Shown: positions 8,653 to 16,616 of the stretch, piece after piece
How the letters are laid out: the number at the start of each line of letters is the position of its first letter
Numbering within the stretch: the stretch's first letter is position 1
Assembly: GCA_016191335.1 (NCBI GenBank)
Contig: JACPOW010000009.1
Coordinates: forward strand, 1-47,798
From: Elusimicrobiota bacterium
GTDB lineage: Bacteria > Elusimicrobiota > Elusimicrobia > UBA1565 > UBA9628
Length of the DNA: 47,798 nt
Direction: 5' to 3'
Program-made: the position numbers and the translations under genes
The notes under the pieces: generated by a model
Database searches by the model: none
What the model was told of the DNA's origin: nothing
Seen by the model: the letters and a program-made list of their open reading frames with translations, nothing else

Positions 8653-9483
8653 ATGAACACCCGAAGCCTTATCCTCGCCGCATCGCTCCTGTCGCCGGCC
8701 GCCGTCGAAGCCGCGCCCGGGCCGTCTCCCGAGCAAGCCGTGGCCCGGGCCATGGTCCGGATGCGCGCCGACCTGAGTTACCGCCCGGAGCTTCCCGCGG
8801 CGCGCGGCCCGCATGAGTGGAGCGCCCGGCGGGTGCTCGACGCGGGCACCGTCAACGGCTGCGTCGAGTCCGCCAAGGCGTTCTTCACCTTCCTGCGCGA
8901 GGCGTGCCCGTCGTGCCGGGCCCTTTACCTCGACTCGTTCAAGGCCGCCGGGCAAGGGGGGCACGCGGTGGTCCAGGTGACGGGCTCGGACGGCCGGGAT
9001 TTCCTCGTCGACGCCGCCTCCTTCGAGCGCCTGCCGGGGGCCGTCGCGGTGGATGACGCCGCCCTCGCGCTGTCCGTCGACATACGCAAGGACAGGAAGG
9101 GGAAGGTCGTCCAGCTCAAGGAGCGCGGCGACGTCTTCCTGGAAAAGACCGGCGGGGCCTACGCGATGACCGTCTATCCGCCCGGGGAGGTCTTCGACGG
9201 GAAGGTCCTTTCGAGCAAGTCGGTCGGTACTCTGGCCGAGCTCAATCGGGCTCTGGCGGACCACGCCGCCGGGGCCGGCGTCGATTTCGCCTGGCTGCGC
9301 GACTACGGCCTCATCCTGCCGTTCGCCGACCCGGAGAAGACGAGCTTCGTGTACACCGATCCCGACGGAGGCCTGGCCCTCTACGTGATCTACGGCCGCT
9401 TCGCGGCCTTGCCGGAGCCCGACGACGCCGAGACGCGCGAGCCGGCCGCCCGCGAGCGCCGCGCCCGGACCCGCGCCCGTTAA
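8653..9483 (+). CDS. Secreted transglutaminase-like cysteine protein
   Basis: 276 residues from the ATG at 8653. This start is preferred to the in-frame ATG at 8584 because it begins directly with a signal peptide (MNTRSLILAASLLSPAAVEA). The mature part shows the spacing of a papain-like transglutaminase core: Cys70 in NGCVESAKAFF, His104 in GQGGHAVVQV and Asp120 in DFLVDAASF. Such secreted domains act as cysteine peptidases or cross-linking enzymes. The C-terminus is Arg/Glu rich. It stands alone after the asnB run and overlaps the marC 3' end by 4 bp (convergent). The family call rests on the Cys/His/Asp triad; substrate and true activity are unknown. Confidence 0.65.
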   Translation: MNTRSLILAASLLSPAAVEAAPGPSPEQAVARAMVRMRADLSYRPELPAARGPHEWSARRVLDAGTVNGCVESAKAFFTFLREACPSCRALYLDSFKAAGQGGHAVVQVTGSDGRDFLVDAASFERLPGAVAVDDAALALSVDIRKDRKGKVVQLKERGDVFLEKTGGAYAMTVYPPGEVFDGKVLSSKSVGTLAELNRALADHAAGAGVDFAWLRDYGLILPFADPEKTSFVYTDPDGGLALYVIYGRFAALPEPDDAETREPAARERRARTRAR

Positions 9484-10091
9484 CCGAGCTTGAGGGCGGA
9501 GAGGATCAGCTGCACGCCGATCGCCGCCAGCAGCAGACCCATCAGGCGGGTGATGATGTTGAGGATGGTGGGGGAGAGCTTCTTGGCGCTGTCGGCGGCG
9601 ACGGTCAGCACCCAGTAGCTGATCAGGGCGACCGCGGCGATGGAGAGGAACACGAGCGCCTTCTGCGGCAGGCTCGTGGCCCGGCCCACCTGGACGATCG
9701 AGGTGGTGATGGCGCCGGGGCCCGCCAGGAGGGGGACGGCGAGCGGGGTGATGGCGATGTCGTCCTTGCTCATGCCCTCGGCGAACTCCTCGGGCGTCTC
9801 CTTCATCGGGGACTTCTGGGCGCGGATCATGTCCAGCGACGACAGCAGGAGCACGAGGCCGCCGGCGATCTGGAAGGCGGCCAGGGTGATCCCGAACAGC
9901 TTGAAGATGGCCGGTCCGAGCAGGCCGAAGATGCCCATCACGCCGGCGCAGACGAGGCAGGCGGTGCGCGCCATGCGGCGGCGCTGCTCGGCGGTGTCGC
10001 GGGCGGTCAACGCGAGGAAGGTCGGGACCGCCGCGAAGGGGTCCACGATCGCGAAGAGCGAGCCGAACGTCAGGAACGCGTATTCGAGCAC
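9480..10091 (-). CDS. marC: MarC-family integral membrane protein
   Basis: 203 residues from the GTG at 10091. An in-frame start further upstream would add 25 charged, Cys-rich residues and cross the promoter box, so it was not used. There are about six hydrophobic segments, beginning LEYAFLTFGSLFAIVDPFAA, and the family signature TPLAVPLLAGPGAITTSIVQ. MarC (UPF0056) proteins are inner-membrane proteins of uncertain function; the old link to antibiotic resistance is not supported in general. It is a single gene, convergent with the transglutaminase-like gene and divergent from the polysaccharide operon. TACAAT lies 6 nt before the GTG, so a leaderless mRNA is likely. Confidence 0.88.
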   Translation of the reverse strand: MLEYAFLTFGSLFAIVDPFAAVPTFLALTARDTAEQRRRMARTACLVCAGVMGIFGLLGPAIFKLFGITLAAFQIAGGLVLLLSSLDMIRAQKSPMKETPEEFAEGMSKDDIAITPLAVPLLAGPGAITTSIVQVGRATSLPQKALVFLSIAAVALISYWVLTVAADSAKKLSPTILNIITRLMGLLLAAIGVQLILSALKLG

Positions 10092-10097
10092 CCCGTC

Positions 10098-10121
10098 ATT
10101 GTAGCCTTTCCGCCGGAAAGG
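10098..10121 (-). promoter_or_regulatory. marC promoter with operator-like inverted repeat
   Basis: On the minus strand a TACAAT -10 box (10103-10098) stands 6 nt before the marC GTG. Directly upstream, within the -35/-10 spacer, is CCTTTCC-GGC-GGAAAGG (10121-10105), a perfect 7-bp inverted repeat with a 3-nt centre. A repressor bound there would block RNA polymerase. No good -35 box is visible at 17 bp. Confidence 0.45.
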
Positions 10122-10147
10122 TTCATTGCTCCCGGTCAAACATCGGC

Positions 10148-10186
10148 AGGCCCGGCACTTACGCAAATAACGGTAGGCCTGGCACC
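10148..10186 (-). repeat. Degenerate single-arm copy of the GGGGTC-type repeat
   Basis: Read on the minus strand, the segment starts GGTGCCAGGCCTACCGTT and continues into ATTTGCGTAAGTGCC. It aligns along its length with the arm of the palindromes at 33320 and 39598 (GGGGTCAGACCTCCCGTT...GCGT), with a handful of mismatches. AGGCCCGGCAC (10148-10158) and AGGCCTGGCAC (10175-10185) form a direct repeat within it. It lies between the divergent marC and ColD-like promoters. No second inverted arm is seen. Confidence 0.45.
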
Positions 10187-10207
10187 AAGGAATCGCCTTA
10201 AATTTCC

Positions 10208-10213
10208 TACAAT
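10208..10213 (+). promoter_or_regulatory. -10 box of the polysaccharide operon
   Basis: TACAAT stands 8 nt before the ATG at 10222, in a short A/T-rich patch. No ribosome-binding site fits between the box and the ATG, so the transcript would have at most a base or two of leader. A clear -35 box is lacking. Confidence 0.5.
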
Positions 10214-10221
10214 TGACGCCA

Positions 10222-11403
10222 ATGGACCGTGAAATAGGCGTCGGCGGCTTCGCCGTCAGCCCCCTCGCCCGCCGCTACGTCAACGAGGTGCTGGACTCCA
10301 ACCGGCTGTCCTACGGCCCGTTCCACCGCCGCTTCGAGTCCGCCTTCGCCGCCGAGCACGATTCCAAACACTCGGTGTTCTGCAACTCGGGCACCAGCGC
10401 GCTCCAGATCGCCCTTCAGGCCCTCAAGGAGAAGCACGGCTGGGCCGACGGCGACGAGGTCATCGTCCCGTCGGTCACCTTCATCGCCACCTCGAACATC
10501 GTCCTGCACAACCGCATGGTCCCGGTGTTCGCCGACGTGGACCCGCGCACCTACACGCTCGACCCCGCCAAATTCGAGGCGGCGATCACCCCCAAGACCC
10601 GGGCCGTGATCCCGGTCCACCTCCTCGGCCTGCCCGCCGACATGGACTCGATCTCGGCGATCGCGCGCAAGCGCGGCCTGTCCGTCATCGAGGACTCGGC
10701 CGAGACCATGTTCGCCAGGTACAAGGGCCGCAAGGTGGGCTCCCTCGGCGACATCGGCTGCTTCTCGACCTACATCGCGCACTACATCGTCACCGGCGTG
10801 GGCGGCCTCGCCACGACGAGCGACCCGGACCTCGCGGTGCGCCTGCGCAGCCTGATGAACCACGGCCGCGACTCGATCTACCTCTCCATCGACGACGACC
10901 AGGGCGCCACCGGCGCGAAGCTCCACGAGATCGTCGCCAAGCGCTTCCAGTTCGTCTCCGTCGGCCACAGCTACCGCGCCACCGAGCTCGAGGCGGCCCT
11001 GGGCCTGGCCCAGCTCGAGGAGAAGGACGGCATCGTCGCCGCGCGCACCGGCATGGCCGCGCGCCTGAGCGCCGGCCTCAAGGAGTTCGAGGGCCGGCTG
11101 CAATTGCCGTTCAGCCCGCCGGACCGGGACCACACCTTCATGCTGTACGGCCTCGTGCTCAAGAACGAGGACAAGGCTCCGCTGGTGAACTTCCTCGAGG
11201 ACCGCGGGGTGGAGACAAGAGATATGTTGCCGTTGTTGAATCAGCCCGTGTACAAAAAGATGTTCGGGGATATCGAGTCCAAGTTCCCGGTCGCCAAAGC
11301 GCTGAATCGCTCGGCCTTCTACATCGGCTGTCACCAGTACATGACCGCGAACGACGCCGATTACGTGATCGCGCAGTTCCGCGAGTATTTCCGGTCGCAT
11401 TGA
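10222..11403 (+). CDS. ColD/E1-type PLP-dependent sugar 3-dehydratase (DegT family, catalytic Lys replaced by His)
   Basis: 393 residues, from ATG 10222 (TTG at 10213 overlaps the -10 box). The fold is DegT/DnrJ/EryC1/StrS: GTSALQIAL, VIVPSVTFIATSN, VIPVHLLGLPADMD and SVIEDSAETMF (the PLP ring Asp). In ordinary aminotransferases of this family a Lys follows the FSxxxx motif. Here the segment reads FSTYIAHYIVTGVGG, with His187 in the Lys place. That swap defines the 3-dehydratases ColD (GDP-4-keto-6-deoxymannose) and E1/RfbH (CDP sugars). The MNHGRDS...KRF region resembles E1, but the Fe-S cysteines of E1 are absent, which favours the ColD type. It is the first gene of the operon, and a ColC/GDP-fucose-synthase-like gene lies downstream, so a GDP-3,6-dideoxyhexose product is likely. 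GMD and mannose genes would have to lie elsewhere. Confidence 0.82.
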   Translation: MDREIGVGGFAVSPLARRYVNEVLDSNRLSYGPFHRRFESAFAAEHDSKHSVFCNSGTSALQIALQALKEKHGWADGDEVIVPSVTFIATSNIVLHNRMVPVFADVDPRTYTLDPAKFEAAITPKTRAVIPVHLLGLPADMDSISAIARKRGLSVIEDSAETMFARYKGRKVGSLGDIGCFSTYIAHYIVTGVGGLATTSDPDLAVRLRSLMNHGRDSIYLSIDDDQGATGAKLHEIVAKRFQFVSVGHSYRATELEAALGLAQLEEKDGIVAARTGMAARLSAGLKEFEGRLQLPFSPPDRDHTFMLYGLVLKNEDKAPLVNFLEDRGVETRDMLPLLNQPVYKKMFGDIESKFPVAKALNRSAFYIGCHQYMTANDADYVIAQFREYFRSH

Positions 11404-11404
11404 G

Positions 11405-12358
11405 ATGATGACTGTCTCGGTCGTCATTGATAATCACAATTACGGCCGGTTCCTGCGCGAGACGCTCGATTCGGTGCTTGCGCAAGTCCTCGACTCCGTT
11501 GCCGTTGAAATCGTTGTCGTTGATGATGGTTCCACCGACGATTCCCGAGAGATCCTTTCCACGTACGCCCCGCGCGTGAAGTCGTTGCTTCAGGCGCGGC
11601 AGGGACAGGCCACGGCCTTCAACGCCGGCCTCGCCGCCGCGAGCGGCGACATCGTCTGCCTTCTCGATTCGGATGACGTCTTCCTTCCCGGCAAGCTCCA
11701 GGCCGTGGTATCGGCGTTCAAGGACCCGACAGTCGTCGCCGTCCAACATTTTTTGCATGACACCGACGCCCATCTCGTCCCCTTGCCCCGCCGCTTCCCC
11801 GCCTGGCCCGCCCGCTACACCCTCGACGACTACGCCGCCGGCCGCACCGAGTTCACCGCGACCTCCGGCCTCGCCTTCCGCCGCGAGGTCCTGCTCAAGC
11901 TCCTGCCCATCCCGAAGGACCTTTTCTATTACCTCGACGACTTCCTGACCGCGCACGCCCTGTTCTTCGGCGAGGTCGCGAACATACCGGAGGTCCTCGG
12001 CCTGCACCGCATGCACGGCGCGAACTGGTGCGCGGGGGGGCTCGAGAACCCCGCCAAGATCGAGCGCGATTTCGTCGATCGCGCCAATTACGCCGCCCAC
12101 CGCGACCGCTGGCTCGCCGAGGCGGGCCGCTCCCGCTCGCCGGAGGCCGTCGAGGCCGAGGCCCTGGAGCTGTGGCGCCGGCGCGTCCTGCTCGAGAGCC
12201 TGCGCGCCCGCCCGCTCGAGGCGGCCCGCGCCTGGACCGAGGGCCTGAAGACGTTGCCCGGGACCCGTCACGCGCGCTTCCGCGCCGCGACGACGGCGCT
12301 CGCCGTCCTGTCGCCGACCCTCTACCTCGCGCTGTACGACCTGTACTCCCGGCCATGA
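11405..12358 (+). CDS. Glycosyltransferase family 2
   Basis: 317 residues with a GT-A fold: VSVVIDNHNYGRFLRETLDS, IVVVDDGSTDDSREIL, and the metal-binding DSDDVFLPGKL. The ATG at 11405 (or 11408) follows the ColD-like stop by one base. The C-terminal third is helical and Arg/Ala rich. It probably adds a sugar to the operon's glycan on the cytoplasmic face of the membrane. Donor and acceptor cannot be read from sequence. The first 350 bp are visibly less G/C rich than the rest, as is the end of the preceding gene. Confidence 0.88.
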   Translation: MMTVSVVIDNHNYGRFLRETLDSVLAQVLDSVAVEIVVVDDGSTDDSREILSTYAPRVKSLLQARQGQATAFNAGLAAASGDIVCLLDSDDVFLPGKLQAVVSAFKDPTVVAVQHFLHDTDAHLVPLPRRFPAWPARYTLDDYAAGRTEFTATSGLAFRREVLLKLLPIPKDLFYYLDDFLTAHALFFGEVANIPEVLGLHRMHGANWCAGGLENPAKIERDFVDRANYAAHRDRWLAEAGRSRSPEAVEAEALELWRRRVLLESLRARPLEAARAWTEGLKTLPGTRHARFRAATTALAVLSPTLYLALYDLYSRP

Positions 12359-13053
12359 GCGAGGCCTTCGACCTGACGGTGGTGGTGCCGACCCTCAACG
12401 AGGAGGGCTCCCTGCGCCAGGTCCTGCCGCGCCTGAAGGAGACCTTCTCGCGCCTGGGCGTGCGCGGCCAGATCCTCGTCGTGGACGGGCGCTCCAAGGA
12501 CGCGACCGTCGCCGTGGCCGAGTCCCTCGGCGCGCGCGTGCTCGTGCAGACCGCGCGCGGCCTGGGCGGCGCCCTGCGCGAGGGCCTGCTCGCCGCCGAG
12601 TCCCCCTGGGTCGCCGTCGTCGACGCCGACGGCTCGCACCCGCCCGAGGTGCTGGCGCAGATGTGGGCCAGGCGGAACGAGGCCGACCTCGTCATCGCCT
12701 CGCGCTACGTCCCCGGCGGCTCGGCGGTGATGGACCCCCTGCGCCAGGTGCTCAGCCGCTCGCTCAACGTGGTGGCCCGCCTCGTGCTCGACCTGCCCGC
12801 GCGGGATTCCTCCGGCGGCTTCCGCCTCTACCGCGCCGAGCTCGTCCGCCCCGTCTGCGCCGCCGCCATCGCGACCGACTTCACCATCCAGCAGGAGCTG
12901 CTCGTCGGCATCCTGTCGCGCGGCGGCCGCGTCCTCGAGGTCCCTTTCCGCTACGAGCCCCGCATCGACGGCGCCTCCAAGGCCTCGGCCCTGCGCCTGG
13001 CGCCGGCCTACGTGCGCATGCTCCTGAGGCTGCGCGGACGGAGCCGCCCGTGA
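12355..13053 (+). CDS. Polyprenyl-phosphate glycosyltransferase, DPM1-like (GT2)
   Basis: 232 residues, ATGA overlap with the preceding gene. Motifs VVVPTLNEEGSLRQVLPRL, ILVVDGRSKDATVAVAESLG, VAVVDADGSHPPEVLAQM and DLVIASRYVPGG match dolichol/polyprenyl-phosphate mannose synthases. DSSGGFRLYRAEL is the family's DxxxGFR region. There is no C-terminal membrane domain, so it is the short DPM1-type form. It would make a lipid-linked monosaccharide used for transfer outside the cytoplasm. The sugar is not determinable. Confidence 0.85.
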   Translation: MSEAFDLTVVVPTLNEEGSLRQVLPRLKETFSRLGVRGQILVVDGRSKDATVAVAESLGARVLVQTARGLGGALREGLLAAESPWVAVVDADGSHPPEVLAQMWARRNEADLVIASRYVPGGSAVMDPLRQVLSRSLNVVARLVLDLPARDSSGGFRLYRAELVRPVCAAAIATDFTIQQELLVGILSRGGRVLEVPFRYEPRIDGASKASALRLAPAYVRMLLRLRGRSRP

Positions 13054-13745
13054 CCACTCTGACGCGCCTGGAGACGCTGTCGGGGGCCGACCGGTTCAAC
13101 GACGAGGTCTGGAGCCGCGTCCAGGCCTTCATCGGGACCGACATCCTCGAGGTCGGCATGGGCATCGGCATCTTCACCGAGAAGCTCCTGGCGCGCGGCA
13201 AGGTCTTCGGCGTGGAGATCGTGCCCGAGTTCGTCGAAGAGGCCCGCCGCCGCCTCGGCGCGCGTCCGGGGCTCGAGTGTCTCGTCGCCGACATCGGCGG
13301 GAAGGACCTGCCCGATTCCCTGCGCGGGCGCGCCTTTGATACCATCGTGTGCATGAACGTGCTCGAGCACATCGACGACGACCGGGGAACCTTGTCGCGC
13401 TTCCTCGGCCTTCTCAAACCCGGGGGCAAGCTCGTCCTCGTCGTGCCGGCGCACCGGTGGCTGTTCAACCCGCTGGACTCCCACGACGGCCATTTCCGCC
13501 GCTACGAGGCCGCGGAGCTCAACGAGAAGCTCAAGACGGCCGGCTTCGGCGTCGTGCACGAATCCACCTTCAACCTGTTCGGCATCGCGGGCTGGTTCCT
13601 GAACGGCACCATCCTGCGCCGCAAGGACCTGCCCGCCGGTCAGATGGGCCTGTTCAACAAGGTCGCGCCCTTCCTGTTCTGGCTCGAGAACCTCCTGGGG
13701 CCGCCCGTCGGGCTGTCTTTGCTCGCCGTGGGGGCCAAGCCGTGA
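13050..13745 (+). CDS. Class I SAM-dependent methyltransferase
   Basis: 231 residues from GTG 13050 (GTGA overlap). The SAM-binding motif is ILEVGMGIGIFTEKLLARG, with the acidic residue ending strand 2 in VFGVEIVPEFVEEAR. Later motifs are DTIVCMNVLEHIDDD and LKPGGKLVLVVPAH, followed by HFRRYEAAEL, typical of UbiE/Methyltransf_11 proteins in glycan clusters. It probably methylates a sugar or lipid-linked glycan made by the operon. The downstream overlap is again GTGA. Confidence 0.85.
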   Translation: MTTLTRLETLSGADRFNDEVWSRVQAFIGTDILEVGMGIGIFTEKLLARGKVFGVEIVPEFVEEARRRLGARPGLECLVADIGGKDLPDSLRGRAFDTIVCMNVLEHIDDDRGTLSRFLGLLKPGGKLVLVVPAHRWLFNPLDSHDGHFRRYEAAELNEKLKTAGFGVVHESTFNLFGIAGWFLNGTILRRKDLPAGQMGLFNKVAPFLFWLENLLGPPVGLSLLAVGAKP

Positions 13746-14899
13746 ACGAGAAGCTCTCCATCGTCATCCCCGCCTACAACGAGGAGGCCTCGGTCGACGC
13801 CATCCTCAAGAGCTGCCTCGACGCCCGGGCCGCCTTGATCAAGGACGCGGGGCTGTCCGGCGTGGAGGTCATCCTCGTCGACGACGGCTCCAAGGACAAG
13901 ACCCTCGAGAAGGCCCGCCGCTGGGCCGAGGCCAAGGTCGTCGTGCACGAGAGGAACAAGGGCTACGGCGCCGCGCTGATGACGGGATTCCGCGCCTCCT
14001 CGGGGGACCTGCTCTCCTTCCTCGACGCCGACGGCACCTGCGACCCCCTCGAGTTCGGCGGTCTTATCAAGTCGCTTCGCGAAGCGAAGGCCGACATGGC
14101 CGTCGGCGCGCGCCTTCACGCCGGCTCTCAGATGCCTTTCGTGCGCACCATCGGCAACCGGCTCTACGCCCTCCTGATCCGCGCTCTGACCGGCGTCAGC
14201 CTGACCGACACCGCGAGCGGCATGCGCGTGTTCAAGCGCGCGCTCCTGCCGCGCCTGGCGCCCCTGCCGACGGGCCTTCACTTCACGCCCGCGATGACGG
14301 CCCGCGTCGCCTGCATGGGCGGCGTCTTCGTCGAGCGGCCGATCTCCTACGCGGAGCGCGTCGGCCAGTCCAAGCTGTCCGTCGTCCGCGACGGCGTGCG
14401 CTTCCTGCGCGTGATCCTGGGCACCGTCTTCGCGTACTTCCCGATGCGCGTGTTCGGCCCCCTGGCGACGGCGTTCCTGCTCGCCGCGGCGGGCCTGGCG
14501 CTGCTGCCGGCGCGCACCTACCTCGGGGGGTCGGGGATCGAGGAGTGGATGATCTACCGCCTCCTCACGGTCCTGACCTTGTCCGTGTGCGGCGTGATCT
14601 TCGCCGCGATCGGCCTGCTGGCGCAGAAGGCCTCGAACGCCGCGCTCGGCCGCCCCGTCTCCTGGGTGGACCGGCCCGCGATCCGCGAGACCGCGGGCGT
14701 CTGCGGGGCCGCCCTGTGGCTGGCGGGCGTCGGCGTCAACTGGCCGACCGTGGTCGAGTACGCGACGACCGGCCACATCACCCGGCACTGGGCCTGGGTG
14801 CTGCTCGGCGCGCTCGCGGTGATCTGCGGCACCGTCCTCGTCTCGCTCTCGATCGCCCTGGGCGCGTTCGCGCACCTGCCCCGCGAGGACGCCTCGTGA
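13742..14899 (+). CDS. Membrane-anchored glycosyltransferase family 2
   Basis: 385 residues, GTG start, GTGA overlaps at both ends. The N-terminal GT2 domain has LSIVIPAYNEEASVDAIL, VEVILVDDGSKDKTLEKA, HERNKGYGAALMTGF and LLSFLDADGTCDP. LTDTASGMRVFKRALL is the DPM-like signature loop. The C-terminal 150 residues carry about four hydrophobic helices (VFGPLATAFLLAAAGLALLP and others), so it is membrane bound. It resembles undecaprenyl-phosphate glucose or GtrB-like transferases. It likely works with the neighbouring DPM1-like enzyme on lipid-linked sugars. Confidence 0.85.
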   Translation: MNEKLSIVIPAYNEEASVDAILKSCLDARAALIKDAGLSGVEVILVDDGSKDKTLEKARRWAEAKVVVHERNKGYGAALMTGFRASSGDLLSFLDADGTCDPLEFGGLIKSLREAKADMAVGARLHAGSQMPFVRTIGNRLYALLIRALTGVSLTDTASGMRVFKRALLPRLAPLPTGLHFTPAMTARVACMGGVFVERPISYAERVGQSKLSVVRDGVRFLRVILGTVFAYFPMRVFGPLATAFLLAAAGLALLPARTYLGGSGIEEWMIYRLLTVLTLSVCGVIFAAIGLLAQKASNAALGRPVSWVDRPAIRETAGVCGAALWLAGVGVNWPTVVEYATTGHITRHWAWVLLGALAVICGTVLVSLSIALGAFAHLPREDAS

Positions 14900-15879
14900 G
14901 CTTCTGGGACGGCAAGAAGGTCCTCGTCACCGGCGGCGGCGGCTTCATCGGCAGCCACGTCGTCGAGCGCCTGCTCCGGGCCCACCGCGGGGTCCGCGTC
15001 ACCGCGGCCGGCCGCATGAGCTCGGAGAACAAGCGCAACCTCTCCGAGGTCCTGCGCAACCCCTTCCTGCGCGTGATCAAGGGCGACCTGCGCGACCCCC
15101 GTTTCTGCCGGAAGGCCTGCAAGGGGCAGGACGTCGTGCTCAACCTCGCCGGCGTCGTCGGCGGCGTGGGCTACAACAGCAAGCATCACGCCAGCCTCTT
15201 CCGCGACAACATGACTTTGCAGCTCAACGTGCTCGAGGCCGCCCGGCTCGAGGGCGTGAAGCGCTATCTCGTCGTGAGCACGGCCTGCGTCTATCCGCGC
15301 GACTGCGTCATCCCCACGCCCGAGACGGAGGGCTTCCGCGACGAACCGGAGCTGACCAACCGCGGCTACGGCTGGGCCAAGCGCATGGGCGAGTACGCCG
15401 GCCGCGCGTACGCCGAGGAGTTCGGCATGAGCGTCGCCATCGTGCGACCCTACAACGCCTACGGCCCGCGCGACCACTACGACCTCGACAAGTCCCACGT
15501 CATCGCCGCCCTGGTCCGCCGCGTCTGCGAGGGGGAGAGCCCGCTCAAGGTCTGGGGCGACGGCAAGTCCACGCGCGCGTTCCTGTACGTCGAGGATTTC
15601 GCCCGGGGCCTGCTCGAGGTCGCGGAGAAATACCCGAACGCGGACCCGGTGAACATCGGCTCCGCCAAGGAGATCTCGATCAAGGACCTGGCCAAGGCCG
15701 TCTTGCGGGCCGCCGGCCACGACGCGAAGCTCGTGTTCGACCCCTCGAAGCCCTCCGGCCAGCCCCGGCGGGCCTGCGACACGACGAAGTCGCGCAAGGT
15801 GCTCGGCTTCAAGGCCGAGATCGGCCTGGACGAGGGCCTGCGGCGGACCGTCGCGTGGTACCGGGAGAACCTCCAGTGA
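14896..15879 (+). CDS. NAD(P)-dependent epimerase/reductase, GDP-L-fucose synthase/ColC-like
   Basis: 327 residues from GTG 14896. It is an extended SDR: nucleotide loop VLVTGGGGFIGSHVVERLL, YGWAKRM as YxxxK, and STACVYPRD as the Ser-containing strand. VGGVGYNSKHHASLFRDNM and VSTACVYPR parallel GDP-L-fucose synthase (Fcl), where a GG..N......F...N stretch and SSCIYP lie in the same places. ColC, which finishes GDP-L-colitose after ColD, belongs to this Fcl group. A ColD-like dehydratase opens this operon, so C5 epimerisation plus C4 reduction of the 3-deoxy product is the best guess. A plain GDP-fucose synthase or another UDP-sugar epimerase remains possible. Confidence 0.78.
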   Translation: MSFWDGKKVLVTGGGGFIGSHVVERLLRAHRGVRVTAAGRMSSENKRNLSEVLRNPFLRVIKGDLRDPRFCRKACKGQDVVLNLAGVVGGVGYNSKHHASLFRDNMTLQLNVLEAARLEGVKRYLVVSTACVYPRDCVIPTPETEGFRDEPELTNRGYGWAKRMGEYAGRAYAEEFGMSVAIVRPYNAYGPRDHYDLDKSHVIAALVRRVCEGESPLKVWGDGKSTRAFLYVEDFARGLLEVAEKYPNADPVNIGSAKEISIKDLAKAVLRAAGHDAKLVFDPSKPSGQPRRACDTTKSRKVLGFKAEIGLDEGLRRTVAWYRENLQ

Positions 15880-16616
15880 GGGGCAAACGGCTCTTAGTCC
15901 TGCTGACCTTCAACGAGTCCGAGGCCCTGCCCAAGCTCTTCGACCGCCTCCCGCTGTCCGCCGCCGACGAAGTGATGGCCGTCGACGGCGGCTCCAAGGA
16001 CGGGACCGTCGAGTTCCTCCAGTCCAAGGGCCTGAAGGTCGTCGCCCAGCCCCGCCGCGGCCGCGGCGTCGCCTTCCGCCTCGCCCTCGAGCTGACCGAC
16101 GCGGAGACGATCTGCTACTACAGCCCCGACGGCAACGAGGACCCCGACGACATCCCGCGCATCTTCGAGAAGATCGAGAAGGACGGGTCCGACCTCGTCG
16201 TCGCCTCGCGCATGATGAAGGGCGCCTACAACGAGGAGGACGTCCACTGGTGGCGGCCGCGCAAGTGGGTCAACCAGCTCTTCACCTTGGCCGCCAACCT
16301 GATCTGGAACCGCGGACCGTACGTCGAGGACACGATCAACGGCTTCCGCGCGGTCCGCGCGGACTCCCTGCGCCGCTGCGCCTGCGACGCCGACGGCTTC
16401 CCCATCGAGTACCAGATGTCCATCCGCATGATGAAGCTCGGCATGGCCATCGGCGAGATGCCGACGCACGAGTATCCGCGCCTCGGCGGCCAGAGCACGG
16501 CGGAGTCCTGGCCCACCGGCGTCGCCTTCGTCAAGACCCTCCTGCGCGAGATGTCGATGGGCCGCGGCGTCGTCGCCCCGGACGCCGAAAAGGTAGAATC
16601 ACCGACCAATGGCTGA
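15876..16616 (+). CDS. Glycosyltransferase family 2 (soluble)
   Basis: 246 residues, GTG start, GTGA overlap. The GT2 core is seen in LLVLLTFNESEALPKLFDRL, EVMAVDGGSKDGTVEFLQS, ICYYSPDGNEDPDDIPRIFE (acidic metal site) and DLVVASRMMKGAYNEED. INGFRAVRADSLRR is the DPM-like acceptor loop. The ligase gene starts 8 bp before its stop. It probably builds the lipid-linked repeat unit with the other GT2 enzymes of the operon. Confidence 0.85.
   Translation: MRGKRLLVLLTFNESEALPKLFDRLPLSAADEVMAVDGGSKDGTVEFLQSKGLKVVAQPRRGRGVAFRLALELTDAETICYYSPDGNEDPDDIPRIFEKIEKDGSDLVVASRMMKGAYNEEDVHWWRPRKWVNQLFTLAANLIWNRGPYVEDTINGFRAVRADSLRRCACDADGFPIEYQMSIRMMKLGMAIGEMPTHEYPRLGGQSTAESWPTGVAFVKTLLREMSMGRGVVAPDAEKVESPTNG

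Noticed and set aside
10092-10221. tRNA or small RNA gene in the divergent gap
   Set aside because: No cloverleaf, and the visible structure is explained by the two promoters and the degenerate repeat arm.
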